Part shown: piece after piece, positions 54,625 to 62,876 of the stretch | How the letters are laid out: each line of letters begins with the position of its first letter | Position numbering within the stretch: the stretch's first letter is position 1 | Assembly: GCF_040703035.1 (NCBI RefSeq) | Contig: NZ_CP159996.1 | Location: forward strand, 1,274,001 to 1,338,000 | Direction: 5' to 3' | Origin: Terribacillus aidingensis | GTDB lineage: Bacteria > Bacillota > Bacilli > Bacillales > Amphibacillaceae | DNA: 64,000 nt | Made by a program: the position numbers and the translations under genes | Notes under the pieces: model-generated | What the model saw: the letters and a program-made list of their open reading frames with translations, nothing else | Databases searched by the model: none | What the model was told of the DNA's origin: nothing

Positions 54625-55812
54625 ATGACCAATAAAACTGAAACTACATTAGAAACCATTTACTCGTTGATAGAAGAAATAGTTGACCAGACAATTGGCC
54701 CCTCTGCAGATCGGCTCGACCGGGAGAAAATCTTTCCTAAGGCGAACATGCAGGAACTAGCTGATAAAGGATTGAACGGTATTTTGCTGCCTGAACACTT
54801 GGGGGGTCTGGATGCAGGGTACAAAGCATTTTCGATAGTGGCAGAAAAGATTGCTGCACACTGTCCTTCGACTGGTCTTGTTTACACGATGCATGTGGAA
54901 GCGGCCGATGCGATAGTCCGATTCGGATCAAAGGAACAGCAGGAGAAGTGGCTAAAACCTGTAAAGGCGGGGAGCTTTGGCACAACCTCGACAAGTGAAA
55001 GAACCTCTGGAGGCAGATACTGGATTAACACGAGCCGAGCAAAACGGACGCTTCAAGGATATGAGCTGAATCTTGAAAAATCGTTTACGACAAGCAGCGG
55101 ATTTGCTGATTTTTATATTGTCCAAACTGGATCACCCGAGGCTTCTTCAGCTGACGATTTGAGTTATTTTATCATCGAAGGAACGAACCCTGGCTTAAGC
55201 TATGGAAGCTGGGATGCACTCGGAGTGAGAGGGAATCATAGCTCTTCACTCACGCTCGGCAGTGTGCAAGTGCCGAAAGAAAATTTGCTCGGGAGTGAAG
55301 GATCTGGCCGTACAATTGTAGAAACGAGTATTGCTTATTTGCTTGGCCTGGGTTCTGTCTGGACAGGCCTGGCTGGCGGCATTATTGATATAGTAACGGT
55401 TTATGCCAAGCAGAATCATCATCGTGATGTTGGAAAAAGTCTTGGCGACTATCAGGTTATCCGCAGTTTGCTTGCTAAAGCCGTGATCCAATATAAAGGG
55501 CTTGTAGCCTGGCTGGAGCAGCTTCGAAGCGAGGTTGATCATCAGCTTAACAATGGCTCAGGAAAGCTTAGTCCCTCAACACGGCAGGATTTGCTATCAT
55601 TTAAAATACATGCTTCGGATACAGTGAATGAGATTGCACAAATCGCCATGGACATTACTGGAGGTTATGGTTATAAAATTGGTAAGCTGGAACGGTTTTA
55701 CCGTGATGCAAGAGCGGGTATTGTAATGGGGCCTTCCAACAATCTTGCTCGTGAAATTCTTGCAAAGCAGCTTATAGGTATATCAGATGATTTGTGGGGA
55801 GAAACCTCTTGA
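54625..55812 (+). CDS. Acyl-CoA dehydrogenase-fold flavin monooxygenase (DszC/SfnB-like)
   Basis: A 395-residue flavoprotein with the acyl-CoA dehydrogenase fold: N-terminal helical domain, central beta domain (FGTTSTSERTSGG..., ALGVRGNHSSSLTL) and C-terminal helices ending ITGGYGYKIGKLERFYRDARAG. The glutamate that acts as base in many acyl-CoA dehydrogenases (YEGT near the C-terminus) is replaced: residues 367-371 read VMGPS, with Met368. This suits the monooxygenase branch (DszC, SfnB) using reduced flavin rather than a true dehydrogenase. The start is four bases after the previous stop. It ends inside the terminator stem. Confidence 0.82.
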   Translation: MTNKTETTLETIYSLIEEIVDQTIGPSADRLDREKIFPKANMQELADKGLNGILLPEHLGGLDAGYKAFSIVAEKIAAHCPSTGLVYTMHVEAADAIVRFGSKEQQEKWLKPVKAGSFGTTSTSERTSGGRYWINTSRAKRTLQGYELNLEKSFTTSSGFADFYIVQTGSPEASSADDLSYFIIEGTNPGLSYGSWDALGVRGNHSSSLTLGSVQVPKENLLGSEGSGRTIVETSIAYLLGLGSVWTGLAGGIIDIVTVYAKQNHHRDVGKSLGDYQVIRSLLAKAVIQYKGLVAWLEQLRSEVDHQLNNGSGKLSPSTRQDLLSFKIHASDTVNEIAQIAMDITGGYGYKIGKLERFYRDARAGIVMGPSNNLAREILAKQLIGISDDLWGETS

Positions 55813-55829
55813 TTAGAGGTTTCTTTTTT
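55801..55829 (+). terminator. Terminator of the S-box operon
   Basis: Stem gaaacctct / agaggtttc with loop TTGAT, then six T; it overlaps the last codons of the operon. Confidence 0.9.
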
Positions 55830-56187
55830 CTTGGATATGAAAGATCCTTAGTTAATCTCATTATGAAAGTAACCATATGGGAATTTTTACATATGAAAAA
55901 ACAAGGCTTGACCGACAAATTAAAGTACCCAGGAACGAATGTAATGGTAGAATGGGAGAGTAATAGCAGAGACAGTATAAAGAAAGAAGATGGATAGAAG
56001 TTTTCATTTCTTGCCCCATTGAAGAAGGAAATTGGCGGCTTCTTATGTAATTAGGTAAAGAAACCTTTTTGAAGGCGGATTATTTACAATTTGTTGGTTA
56101 CTGACTACTTCCGCTATATGAATGTGTTATAATTTTATAATTACAATACAAGCAGTTTTTGACTGTACAGCATAGGAAGAAGAGGAA
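55830..56187. other. Intergenic region before divIB
   Basis: About 358 AT-rich bases. A short ORF (55864-55997, 44 residues, MKVTIWEFLHMKKQGLTD...) has no ribosome binding site. Two overlapping TATAAT boxes (56128-56133 and 56136-56141) could serve divIB, but no clear -35 is seen. No trace of murG or murB was recognised. Confidence 0.55.
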
Positions 56188-56970
56188 ATGAGCGAAAAAA
56201 AGAAAATTGTTTCCATCGAGGACCGTATCCCAAAATTAAAACAAGCGAGAAAGAAAAAGGCGAATAGACGACTTATATTCTACTTGTCTATTTTCTTCGT
56301 ACTTATCTTCATCATTGTGTACCTGCAATCGCCATTAAGCAATATTCACCGCCTTGAAGTGGAAGGAAATGATTTTCTGCCTAAAGATACTATTATTCAA
56401 AGCAGCGGCCTGACTACTTCAGATAATATGTGGCGCATTGATAAGGATGAAGCAATAAAACGGATAGAAGAAAATGAAGAAGTTGAAAAGGTATCAATAA
56501 GCAGAGGCTTCCCAGCCACTGTCACAATCAAAGTGACAGAGCTTGGCAGAGTAGGATATCTGCAGCAGGATGGCAGTTATCGCGCACTGCTGACCAATGG
56601 CAGTATCTCTGAAAAGAAATGGGAGCAGCCAAAATCCGATGCCCCGACACTCTATGGTTTTTCTGATGATAAGTATCTTAAAGAGATGGCAGAGGAACTT
56701 GGCGAATTGCCAGCTTCTATTACCGGTCTCATATCCGAGATACATTACAAGCCATCAGAAGACAATCAATTCATCATTCAGCTTTTCATGAATGACGGCA
56801 GGGAAGTGCAAGGAACAATCCGCACTTTTGCTACGAACATGGAGGCATATCCTAGCATTGCTGCTCAGCTTGATCCAGAAGTCGATGGCGTACTCCATAT
56901 GGGAGTAGGGACCTATTTCGAGCCTGCTGAGAAGGAAAAAGAAGATAACGAGCAAGAAGAAGGCCGATAA
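56188..56970 (+). CDS. divIB: Cell division protein DivIB (FtsQ)
   Basis: A 260-residue bitopic division protein. The basic cytoplasmic N-terminus (1-28) is followed by one membrane helix (29-46), then a POTRA domain starting IHRLEVEGNDFLPKDTI, the beta domain with TVTIKVTELGRVGYLQ, and an acidic low-complexity tail. DivIB stabilises the FtsL-DivIC complex at the septum. AGAAGAGGA precedes the ATG. It is separated from spoVE by the S-box operon, whereas in B. subtilis murG-murB lie there. Confidence 0.93.
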   Translation: MSEKKKIVSIEDRIPKLKQARKKKANRRLIFYLSIFFVLIFIIVYLQSPLSNIHRLEVEGNDFLPKDTIIQSSGLTTSDNMWRIDKDEAIKRIEENEEVEKVSISRGFPATVTIKVTELGRVGYLQQDGSYRALLTNGSISEKKWEQPKSDAPTLYGFSDDKYLKEMAEELGELPASITGLISEIHYKPSEDNQFIIQLFMNDGREVQGTIRTFATNMEAYPSIAAQLDPEVDGVLHMGVGTYFEPAEKEKEDNEQEEGR

Positions 56971-57103
56971 GCAGAAATTCGTGATATTTTGTCAGTTTAT
57001 GTAGAATAAACAGGCTATATACGGTATAGTCGAATCAAATACGAGTATATTAGGCTAAATTCTTACAGAATGTCGCTTTTTAGGCAAAATTTCTCGTGAA
57101 ATT

Positions 57104-57112
57104 TGTTATAAT
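57104..57112 (+). promoter_or_regulatory. Candidate extended -10 promoter for ftsA-ftsZ
   Basis: TGTTATAAT about 90 bases before the GTG start of ftsA; no good -35. The 232-base gap from divIB holds no gene; ylxW, ylxX and sbp of B. subtilis are missing here. Confidence 0.5.
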
Positions 57113-57202
57113 TATGCGTGTCTCAATACAAATGTTAATAATGAAACGAAAATGTAAAAACAATGCTGGGCGACATGTCTCTAGGATTAGGAGGTGCCTT
57201 AC

Positions 57203-58486
57203 GTGAACAACAGTGAAATTTTAGTCAGCTTAGATGTAGGAACATCAAATATTAAAGTGATTATCGGGGAAGTATTTCAGGATTCCCTTAACATAATCGG
57301 TGTCGGTACGGCAAAATCAAAAGGCCTGAAGAAAGGCGCCATCGTCGATATCGACCAAACTGTCCAATCGATCCGCAGTGCTGTAGAACAAGCAGAGCGG
57401 ATGGTCGGTATGCAAATCGAACGTGTAGTCGTCGGTGTCAATGGGAATCAGATTCAGCTGCATCAATGCCATGGAGTAGTGGCTGTATCCAATGAAACCC
57501 GGGAGATAGATGATGAGGATATTGCGCGAGTAATTGACGCGGCACAGGTTGTGTCCATTCCGCCGGAACGTGAAATAGTCGATGTGGTTCCAAAACAGTT
57601 CATCGTAGATGGATTGGACGGTATCAATGACCCTCGCGGCATGATCGGTGTTCGATTAGAAATGGAAGGAACAATCATTACTTGTTCCCGTACAGTCTTA
57701 CATAATCTATTGAAATGCGTCGAGAGAGCCAACTTAGAAGTAATGGATATATGTCTGCAGCCATTGGCTGCAGGGGCTGTCGCCCTTTCAGAGGATGAAA
57801 AGAACCTTGGTGTTGGATTGATAGACATCGGCGGAGGCAATACAACTGTCTCTGTGTTCGGAAATGACCAGCTCATGGCAACTAGTGTGGTTCCTCTTGG
57901 CGGCGAGAATATTAGCAAGGATATATCTATAGGACTGAAGACTTCCTCCGAACAAGCGGAAGAAATCAAAATTGGATATGGACATGCTTTCTACGACGAC
58001 GCCAGGGAGGATGAGACATTCGAAGCGTCGATTATCGGCAGCAACAAGAAACAAAACTTCTCCCAGCTTGATGTTGCAGACATAGTGGAAGCCCGTGTTG
58101 AAGAAATATTTGCATACGCCGACAGCGAAATTAAGCGCATGGGCTTCCCGGAACTCCCGGGCGGCTATGTCCTCACCGGCGGAACATCCATGATGCCAGG
58201 CATGCTTGAACTGGCACAGGACTGCTTCCAAGCGAATGTGAGACTTGCGATCCCGGATTATTTAGGAGTACGGGAACCGCAGTTTACAAGCGCCGTTGGA
58301 ATCTTGCAATTTGCCTATCGGAATGCGAGAATACAAGGGAAGGAGATCTTCTCTGCTGTGACAGAAGGAGATTTCGATGAGCCGGAAAGAAGACCGGCAA
58401 AACCCGCTAAATCAGAAAAGAAAAAAGGCGAAGAAAAAAAGAAAGAATCAGGTATTGCTAACCTGTTCAAGTACTTTTTCGATTAA
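57203..58486 (+). CDS. ftsA: Cell division protein FtsA
   Basis: A 427-residue actin-like ATPase that tethers FtsZ to the membrane. VSLDVGTSNIKVIIGE (phosphate 1), VGLIDIGGGNTTVSVF (phosphate 2) and GGYVLTGGTSMMPG (adenosine) are visible. The 1C subdomain lies between. The C-terminus has a Lys/Glu-rich linker and an amphipathic helix (IANLFKYFFD) for membrane binding. The GTG at 57203 after AGGAGGTG gives the family start MNNSEILVSL; an in-frame ATP-codon-poor start at 57194 overlaps the ribosome site. Confidence 0.95.
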   Translation: MNNSEILVSLDVGTSNIKVIIGEVFQDSLNIIGVGTAKSKGLKKGAIVDIDQTVQSIRSAVEQAERMVGMQIERVVVGVNGNQIQLHQCHGVVAVSNETREIDDEDIARVIDAAQVVSIPPEREIVDVVPKQFIVDGLDGINDPRGMIGVRLEMEGTIITCSRTVLHNLLKCVERANLEVMDICLQPLAAGAVALSEDEKNLGVGLIDIGGGNTTVSVFGNDQLMATSVVPLGGENISKDISIGLKTSSEQAEEIKIGYGHAFYDDAREDETFEASIIGSNKKQNFSQLDVADIVEARVEEIFAYADSEIKRMGFPELPGGYVLTGGTSMMPGMLELAQDCFQANVRLAIPDYLGVREPQFTSAVGILQFAYRNARIQGKEIFSAVTEGDFDEPERRPAKPAKSEKKKGEEKKKESGIANLFKYFFD

Positions 58487-58544
58487 GACAGACACGTCAG
58501 CTCGATTGAAGGGAAAGACGGTTTGTAAATAGGAGGACGTTAAG

Positions 58545-59714
58545 ATGTTAGAGTTTGACACAAATATGGAAACATTAGCGACAATCAAAGTCATCGGCGT
58601 CGGCGGAGGCGGAAGCAACGCCGTCAACCGAATGATCGAACATGGCGTCCAAGGCGTGGACTTTATTGCAGTAAATACTGATTCACAGGCATTGAATCTA
58701 TCTAAAGCAGATGTCAAAATGCAGATTGGTGCGAAACTGACTCGCGGTCTTGGTGCTGGTGCCAACCCGGAAGTAGGCCGTAAAGCAGCAGAAGAAAGCA
58801 AAGAACAGATCCAGGAAGTTCTTCAAGGGGCCGACATGGTATTCGTTACAGCCGGTATGGGAGGCGGAACTGGTACAGGTGCTGCACCAGTTATCGCACA
58901 GATAGCCAAAGAGCTTGGCGCATTAACAGTCGGTATCGTTACACGTCCATTCTCATTCGAGGGACGTAAGCGTCAGACGCAGGCTTTAGCTGGAACAGAT
59001 GCTCTAAAGGGTAGTGTAGACACACTTATCGTCATCCCGAATGACCGCTTGCTTGAAATTGTTGATAAAAACACGCCTATGCTTGAGGCATTCCGTGAAG
59101 CGGATAATGTCCTTCGTCAAGGTGTACAAGGTATTTCCGAATTAATCGCCGTTCCTGGTTTGATCAACGTTGACTTTGCTGATGTGAAGACGATCATGGC
59201 TGATAAAGGATCTGCACTTATGGGTATAGGTATTGCAACTGGTGAAAACCGGGCGACTGAGGCTGCGAAGAAAGCTATCAGCTCTCCATTGCTAGAGACC
59301 TCTATCGATGGAGCACATGGTGTTCTGATGAACATCTCAGGCGGTACGAACCTAAGCCTGTATGAAGTACAGGAAGCGGCTGATATCGTAACAAGTGCGG
59401 CCGATCAGGAAGTAAACGTAATCTTCGGGTCCGTCATCAATGAAGATTTGAAAGATGAAATCGTTGTAACTGTCATTGCGACAGGATTCGATGAAGCTCA
59501 AATCCAGCAAGCTATGAATGCACCTCGTCCGAAAGCACGTCCGGTAGAGAAGGAAGTTCAAAGCACGCAGCAGCCTGCGACATCGGAAAGAAGAAGAGAG
59601 CGGGAAGAACTGCGCAGAGAAACACCATCTCCGCAGCAGCAACAGACGCGTAAGCAGGAAGAGGATACATTGGATATCCCGACATTCCTTCGCAATCGCA
59701 ACCGTAGAAAATAA
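58545..59714 (+). CDS. ftsZ: Cell division protein FtsZ
   Basis: A 389-residue tubulin-like GTPase that forms the Z-ring. The tubulin signature GGGTGTG is at residues 106-112; the N-terminal [16 protein letters not shown] and T7 loop [11 protein letters not shown] are intact. A Gln/Arg/Glu-rich linker (about 320-370) leads to the conserved C-terminal peptide [16 protein letters not shown] lies before the ATG. It is co-transcribed with ftsA and followed by a strong terminator. Confidence 0.98.
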   Translation: MLEFDTNMETLATIKVIGVGGGGSNAVNRMIEHGVQGVDFIAVNTDSQALNLSKADVKMQIGAKLTRGLGAGANPEVGRKAAEESKEQIQEVLQGADMVFVTAGMGGGTGTGAAPVIAQIAKELGALTVGIVTRPFSFEGRKRQTQALAGTDALKGSVDTLIVIPNDRLLEIVDKNTPMLEAFREADNVLRQGVQGISELIAVPGLINVDFADVKTIMADKGSALMGIGIATGENRATEAAKKAISSPLLETSIDGAHGVLMNISGGTNLSLYEVQEAADIVTSAADQEVNVIFGSVINEDLKDEIVVTVIATGFDEAQIQQAMNAPRPKARPVEKEVQSTQQPATSERRREREELRRETPSPQQQQTRKQEEDTLDIPTFLRNRNRRK

Positions 59715-59720
59715 TATTAC

Positions 59721-59755
59721 AAAGGATAGCATCCTATGATGCTATCCTTTTTTTT
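59721..59755 (+). terminator. Terminator of ftsAZ
   Basis: Stem aaaggatagcat / atgctatccttt with a 6-base loop, then a T-run. Confidence 0.92.
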
Positions 59756-59822
59756 ATGCCAAGAAATGTTAGACAAATTAGGCGGAAAACACATAAAAAT
59801 AGTGCGCTGCTGCGTGCATAAA

Positions 59823-59855
59823 CTGACAGTATTTGAATCGGCTCTCCGTTATACT
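59823..59855 (+). promoter_or_regulatory. Candidate Spo0A-activated spoIIG promoter
   Basis: CTGACA (59823-59828) and TATACT (59850-59855) are separated by 21 bases, longer than the normal 17. The B. subtilis spoIIG promoter is known for a similarly stretched 22-base spacer that needs Spo0A. A 0A-box-like TTAGACA lies at 59769-59775, roughly 90 bases before the likely transcription start. Confidence 0.6.
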
Positions 59856-59890
59856 AGCTTCATCTATTAAAGAAGAAGGGGATAGCTGAC

Positions 59891-60811
59891 GTGACAATCT
59901 ATCTGGATGCAGTCTGGACGCTTAATCTATTTTTGGACTGGCTGCTGTTATTATGTACGCAAGCTATTGCAAGGTTGCAAGTACCAAAGCTTCGTATATT
60001 TGCAGGCGCCGTTGTAGCTTCACTCATTGTTCCAGTTACAGTCTATTTTCCCGAGAGCTTTCTGGCCCACCCAGCAGGTAAATTGCTTTTTTCCATGCTA
60101 ATCATCTGGACAGCTTTCGGATTCCGCTCTGTCACCCGCTTTTTAAAGCTGCTGCTGCTTTTTTATTTTGTTACCTTCGCAGTAGGCGGCAGTCTATTCG
60201 CCATCCATTATATGCTGCAGACTCAAGCTGCATTCACTTCTGCCTCCTTCTTGACTGTAAGCACAGGATATGGTGATCACGTCAGCTGGCTTTTCGTAGC
60301 CATCATGTTTCCGATTGCTTTGTATTTTACTAAAAGCAGAATGGACAAGCAGCGCTTTGAGCAATTCCGTTATGATCAGCTGTACAACGTTCAAGTGAGC
60401 ATCAATGGCATTTCACATAAAACAGAAGGCTTCATCGATAGCGGAAATCATCTGTCTGATCCGTTAACGAAGCGGCCTGTCGTAATCTGTGATCAGCTCT
60501 TTTTGAGGAACTGGTTCACTGAAGAAGAATGGCAGCTGTTGGCCCAAGCAAACAGCGATTTGGATTTGGATTTGCTGCCAAAGGATTGGCCCTATGAATT
60601 TTCTGTCGTTCCGTATCAGGGTGTGAATGGGGAAGGGGCCCTCATGTTGGTTTTAAAGCCGGATAGCATTTTGATTGAAATGGAACAAGTTCAGATCGAA
60701 ACCGACCGAGTCTGGATTGGAATTCAATTCGGTAATCTTACTGCAGACCGACGCTATCACTGTCTGCTTCATCCGTCACTAGTACACGATGCCAGCACGC
60801 AAGCGGGCTAA
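59891..60811 (+). CDS. spoIIGA: Sporulation sigma-E processing peptidase SpoIIGA
   Basis: A 306-residue membrane protease that cleaves the pro-sequence of sigma-E after a signal from the forespore. The N-terminal half has five membrane helices (within residues 1-155); the C-terminal half is an aspartic-protease-like domain with the active Asp183 in [11 protein letters not shown]. The GTG start follows AAGGGGAT. It forms the spoIIG operon with sigE, 17 bases downstream. Confidence 0.95.
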   Translation: MTIYLDAVWTLNLFLDWLLLLCTQAIARLQVPKLRIFAGAVVASLIVPVTVYFPESFLAHPAGKLLFSMLIIWTAFGFRSVTRFLKLLLLFYFVTFAVGGSLFAIHYMLQTQAAFTSASFLTVSTGYGDHVSWLFVAIMFPIALYFTKSRMDKQRFEQFRYDQLYNVQVSINGISHKTEGFIDSGNHLSDPLTKRPVVICDQLFLRNWFTEEEWQLLAQANSDLDLDLLPKDWPYEFSVVPYQGVNGEGALMLVLKPDSILIEMEQVQIETDRVWIGIQFGNLTADRRYHCLLHPSLVHDASTQAG

Positions 60812-60828
60812 GAAGAAGGGAGATAAAC

Positions 60829-61548
60829 ATGGGAATGAAAGCATGGAAGCTGAAAATATGGTGGTATAAAATTCTCGTCAAGCTTAAAATCAAGCGAAAG
60901 GAAATTTATTATATCGGAGGCAGCGAGGCTTTGCCTCCTCCATTATCGAAGGAAGAGGAGTTCAAATTGCTCCAGCTTCTGCCTACTGGTGATAAATCGG
61001 CAAGAGCGATGCTGATTGAGCGCAACCTTCGTCTGGTGGTGTATATAGCGAGGAAGTTCGAAAATACCGGCATCAATATCGAAGATTTGATTAGCATTGG
61101 AACAATCGGTTTAATCAAGGCTGTGAATACCTTCAATCCAGAAAAGAAAATCAAGCTTGCAACATACGCTTCCCGCTGTATAGAAAATGAAATTCTCATG
61201 TATTTACGCCGGAATAGCAAACTGAAATCAGAAATCAGTTTTGATGAACCGCTCAATATTGATTGGGATGGCAATGAACTGCTTTTATCAGATGTATTAG
61301 GAACAGACGATGACATCATCACGAAGGATATCGAGAAGAATGTAGATAAGAATTTACTAAAAAAAGCCTTGGAACAGCTCAATGACAGAGAAAAGCAAAT
61401 CATGGAACTACGCTTTGGGCTTATCGGACAGGAAGAGAAAACGCAAAAAGATGTGGCTGATATGCTCGGGATTTCCCAGTCTTATATATCCCGTCTGGAA
61501 AAGAAGATTATCCGCCGATTGCAAAAAGAATTTAATAAAATGCTCTAA
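60829..61548 (+). CDS. sigE: RNA polymerase sporulation sigma factor sigma-E (pro-form)
   Basis: A 239-residue sigma-70-family factor active in the mother cell. The amphipathic, basic pro-sequence (about 1-28, [18 protein letters not shown]) precedes the conserved [15 protein letters not shown], where SpoIIGA cleaves in B. subtilis. Region 2 ([17 protein letters not shown]... [20 protein letters not shown]) and region 4 ([19 protein letters not shown]) are typical. AAGGGAG precedes the ATG. Confidence 0.97.
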   Translation: MGMKAWKLKIWWYKILVKLKIKRKEIYYIGGSEALPPPLSKEEEFKLLQLLPTGDKSARAMLIERNLRLVVYIARKFENTGINIEDLISIGTIGLIKAVNTFNPEKKIKLATYASRCIENEILMYLRRNSKLKSEISFDEPLNIDWDGNELLLSDVLGTDDDIITKDIEKNVDKNLLKKALEQLNDREKQIMELRFGLIGQEEKTQKDVADMLGISQSYISRLEKKIIRRLQKEFNKML

Positions 61549-61556
61549 GCCTTACT

Positions 61557-61596
61557 GGTGCCTGTATTTGTCCACTGCCGGACAATGTCAGGCACC
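61557..61596 (+). terminator. Hairpin between sigE and sigG
   Basis: Outer stem ggtgcctg / caggcacc and inner stem tgtcc / ggaca form a two-part hairpin. The following T-stretch (atttgtcttt) is interrupted. It should reduce read-through from the spoIIG operon into sigG. Confidence 0.72.
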
Positions 61597-61606
61597 ATTT
61601 GTCTTT

Positions 61607-61635
61607 GCATAAAAAAATTCCCGCGGGGAGATACT
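61607..61635 (+). promoter_or_regulatory. Sigma-F (and sigma-G) promoter of sigG
   Basis: GCATA (61607-61611), a 15-base spacer and GGAGATACT (61627-61635) match the B. subtilis sigma-F consensus (GYWTA, then GGNRANANT). It lies 38 bases before the sigG start and after the sigE-sigG hairpin, as expected for forespore-specific transcription of spoIIIG. Confidence 0.78.
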
Positions 61636-61673
61636 GTGCTTGCATCGTATCTTCATTCGGGAGGTCAAGGAAT

Positions 61674-62456
61674 ATGTCGAGACAGAAAGTTGAAATATGT
61701 GGGGTAGATACTTCAAAGCTGCCAGTACTCAAAAATGAGGAAATGAAAAAGCTATTCATCCGCATGCAGCAAGAAGACGACATTTCAGCCCGGGAAGAAC
61801 TCGTCAATGGGAATCTCCGACTTGTGCTCAGTGTTATTCAGCGCTTCAATAATCGAGGAGAATATGTTGACGATCTTTTTCAAGTAGGCTGTATCGGACT
61901 AATGAAATCCATTGATAATTTCGATTTGAAGCATAATGTGCGTTTTTCTACATACGCAGTGCCGATGATCATAGGGGAAATTCGCCGCTACTTACGAGAT
62001 AATAATCCGATTCGGGTCTCTCGTTCCTTGCGTGATACGGCATACAAAGCTTTGCAGGTACGTGAGCAGCTGATTGCTAAGACTTCTAAAGACCCAACAA
62101 CAGCTGAGATTGCTGCAGAGCTAGGTGTGCAGCCCTCTGATATAACATTCGCAATGGATGCGATCCAGGATCCGGTTTCTTTGTTCGAGCCGATTTATAA
62201 CGATGGGGGTGACCCGATATTCGTTTTGGATCAGCTTCGCAGCGAGTCGGAAAATGATGCTAACTGGCTCGATAATCTTTCTTTGAAAGAAGGTATGCAT
62301 CGTCTGAACGAACGGGAAAAAATGATTCTGAACAAGCGTTTCTTCCAAGGCAAAACACAGATGGAAGTCGCAGACGAAATTGGTATATCCCAAGCACAAG
62401 TATCGCGGCTGGAAAAAGCTGCAATAGAAGAAATGAATAAACAAATGTTCGAGTGA
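61674..62456 (+). CDS. sigG: RNA polymerase sporulation sigma factor sigma-G
   Basis: A 260-residue late forespore sigma factor. The N-terminus MSRQKVEICGVDTSKLPVLK is nearly identical to B. subtilis SpoIIIG, as are QRFNNRGEYVDDLFQVGCIG (region 2) and EIGISQAQVSRLEKAA (region 4). The ATG at 61674 follows GGGAGGTCAAGGA. An in-frame extension to 61599 runs through the promoter and is rejected. No pro-sequence is present; control is by promoter and anti-sigma factors. Confidence 0.97.
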   Translation: MSRQKVEICGVDTSKLPVLKNEEMKKLFIRMQQEDDISAREELVNGNLRLVLSVIQRFNNRGEYVDDLFQVGCIGLMKSIDNFDLKHNVRFSTYAVPMIIGEIRRYLRDNNPIRVSRSLRDTAYKALQVREQLIAKTSKDPTTAEIAAELGVQPSDITFAMDAIQDPVSLFEPIYNDGGDPIFVLDQLRSESENDANWLDNLSLKEGMHRLNEREKMILNKRFFQGKTQMEVADEIGISQAQVSRLEKAAIEEMNKQMFE

Positions 62457-62483
62457 AGACACCTGATTCAGGTGTCTTTTTTA
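62457..62483 (+). terminator. Terminator of sigG
   Basis: Stem agacacctga / tcaggtgtct followed by six T. Confidence 0.88.
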
Positions 62484-62551
62484 TGTTTGCATGCTAATTC
62501 ATGAGCTTGGCCGCATAGACTAGAAGAAAAGAGCAAAGGGGCCAAGTATTG

Positions 62552-62815
62552 ATGACACTAACCGAATTGCAGATGAAGGATATAGTTCTGATGGAGAATG
62601 GTAAAAAAGTAGGGAATGTGTCCGATTTGGAAATTAATGAACAAAATGGTCATATATCAGCAATTATCGTAACACTTCGAGGGAAGATGATGGGGCTGTT
62701 CGGGAAGGAAGAGGAATTAGTCGTTCCATGGAATCAGATCATCACGATTGGAACAGATGTCATCTTAATCAAAAGTCCTGAACAAGCATCTGTGACAGAA
62801 GAAGCGAGCAAGTAA
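62552..62815 (+). CDS. ylmC: PRC-barrel protein of the YlmC/YmxH family
   Basis: An 87-residue PRC-barrel protein (MTLTELQMKDIVLMENGKKV..., VPWNQIITIGTDVILIK) of the YlmC/YmxH sporulation-associated family. AAAGGGG precedes; the ATG at 62552 is preferred to the adjacent TTG at 62549. It lies between sigG and pgeF as in B. subtilis. Function unknown. Confidence 0.87.
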   Translation: MTLTELQMKDIVLMENGKKVGNVSDLEINEQNGHISAIIVTLRGKMMGLFGKEEELVVPWNQIITIGTDVILIKSPEQASVTEEASK

Positions 62816-62876
62816 TCTTGTACAGAATCAAGCGGAAATATGGTACTATAAAAGCAATCAGAGGAGTGGGTACCAT

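Noticed and set aside
57060..57120. Sigma-H promoter for ftsAZ as in B. subtilis
   Set aside because: Only an extended sigma-A -10 could be supported; no good sigma-H motif was recognised.
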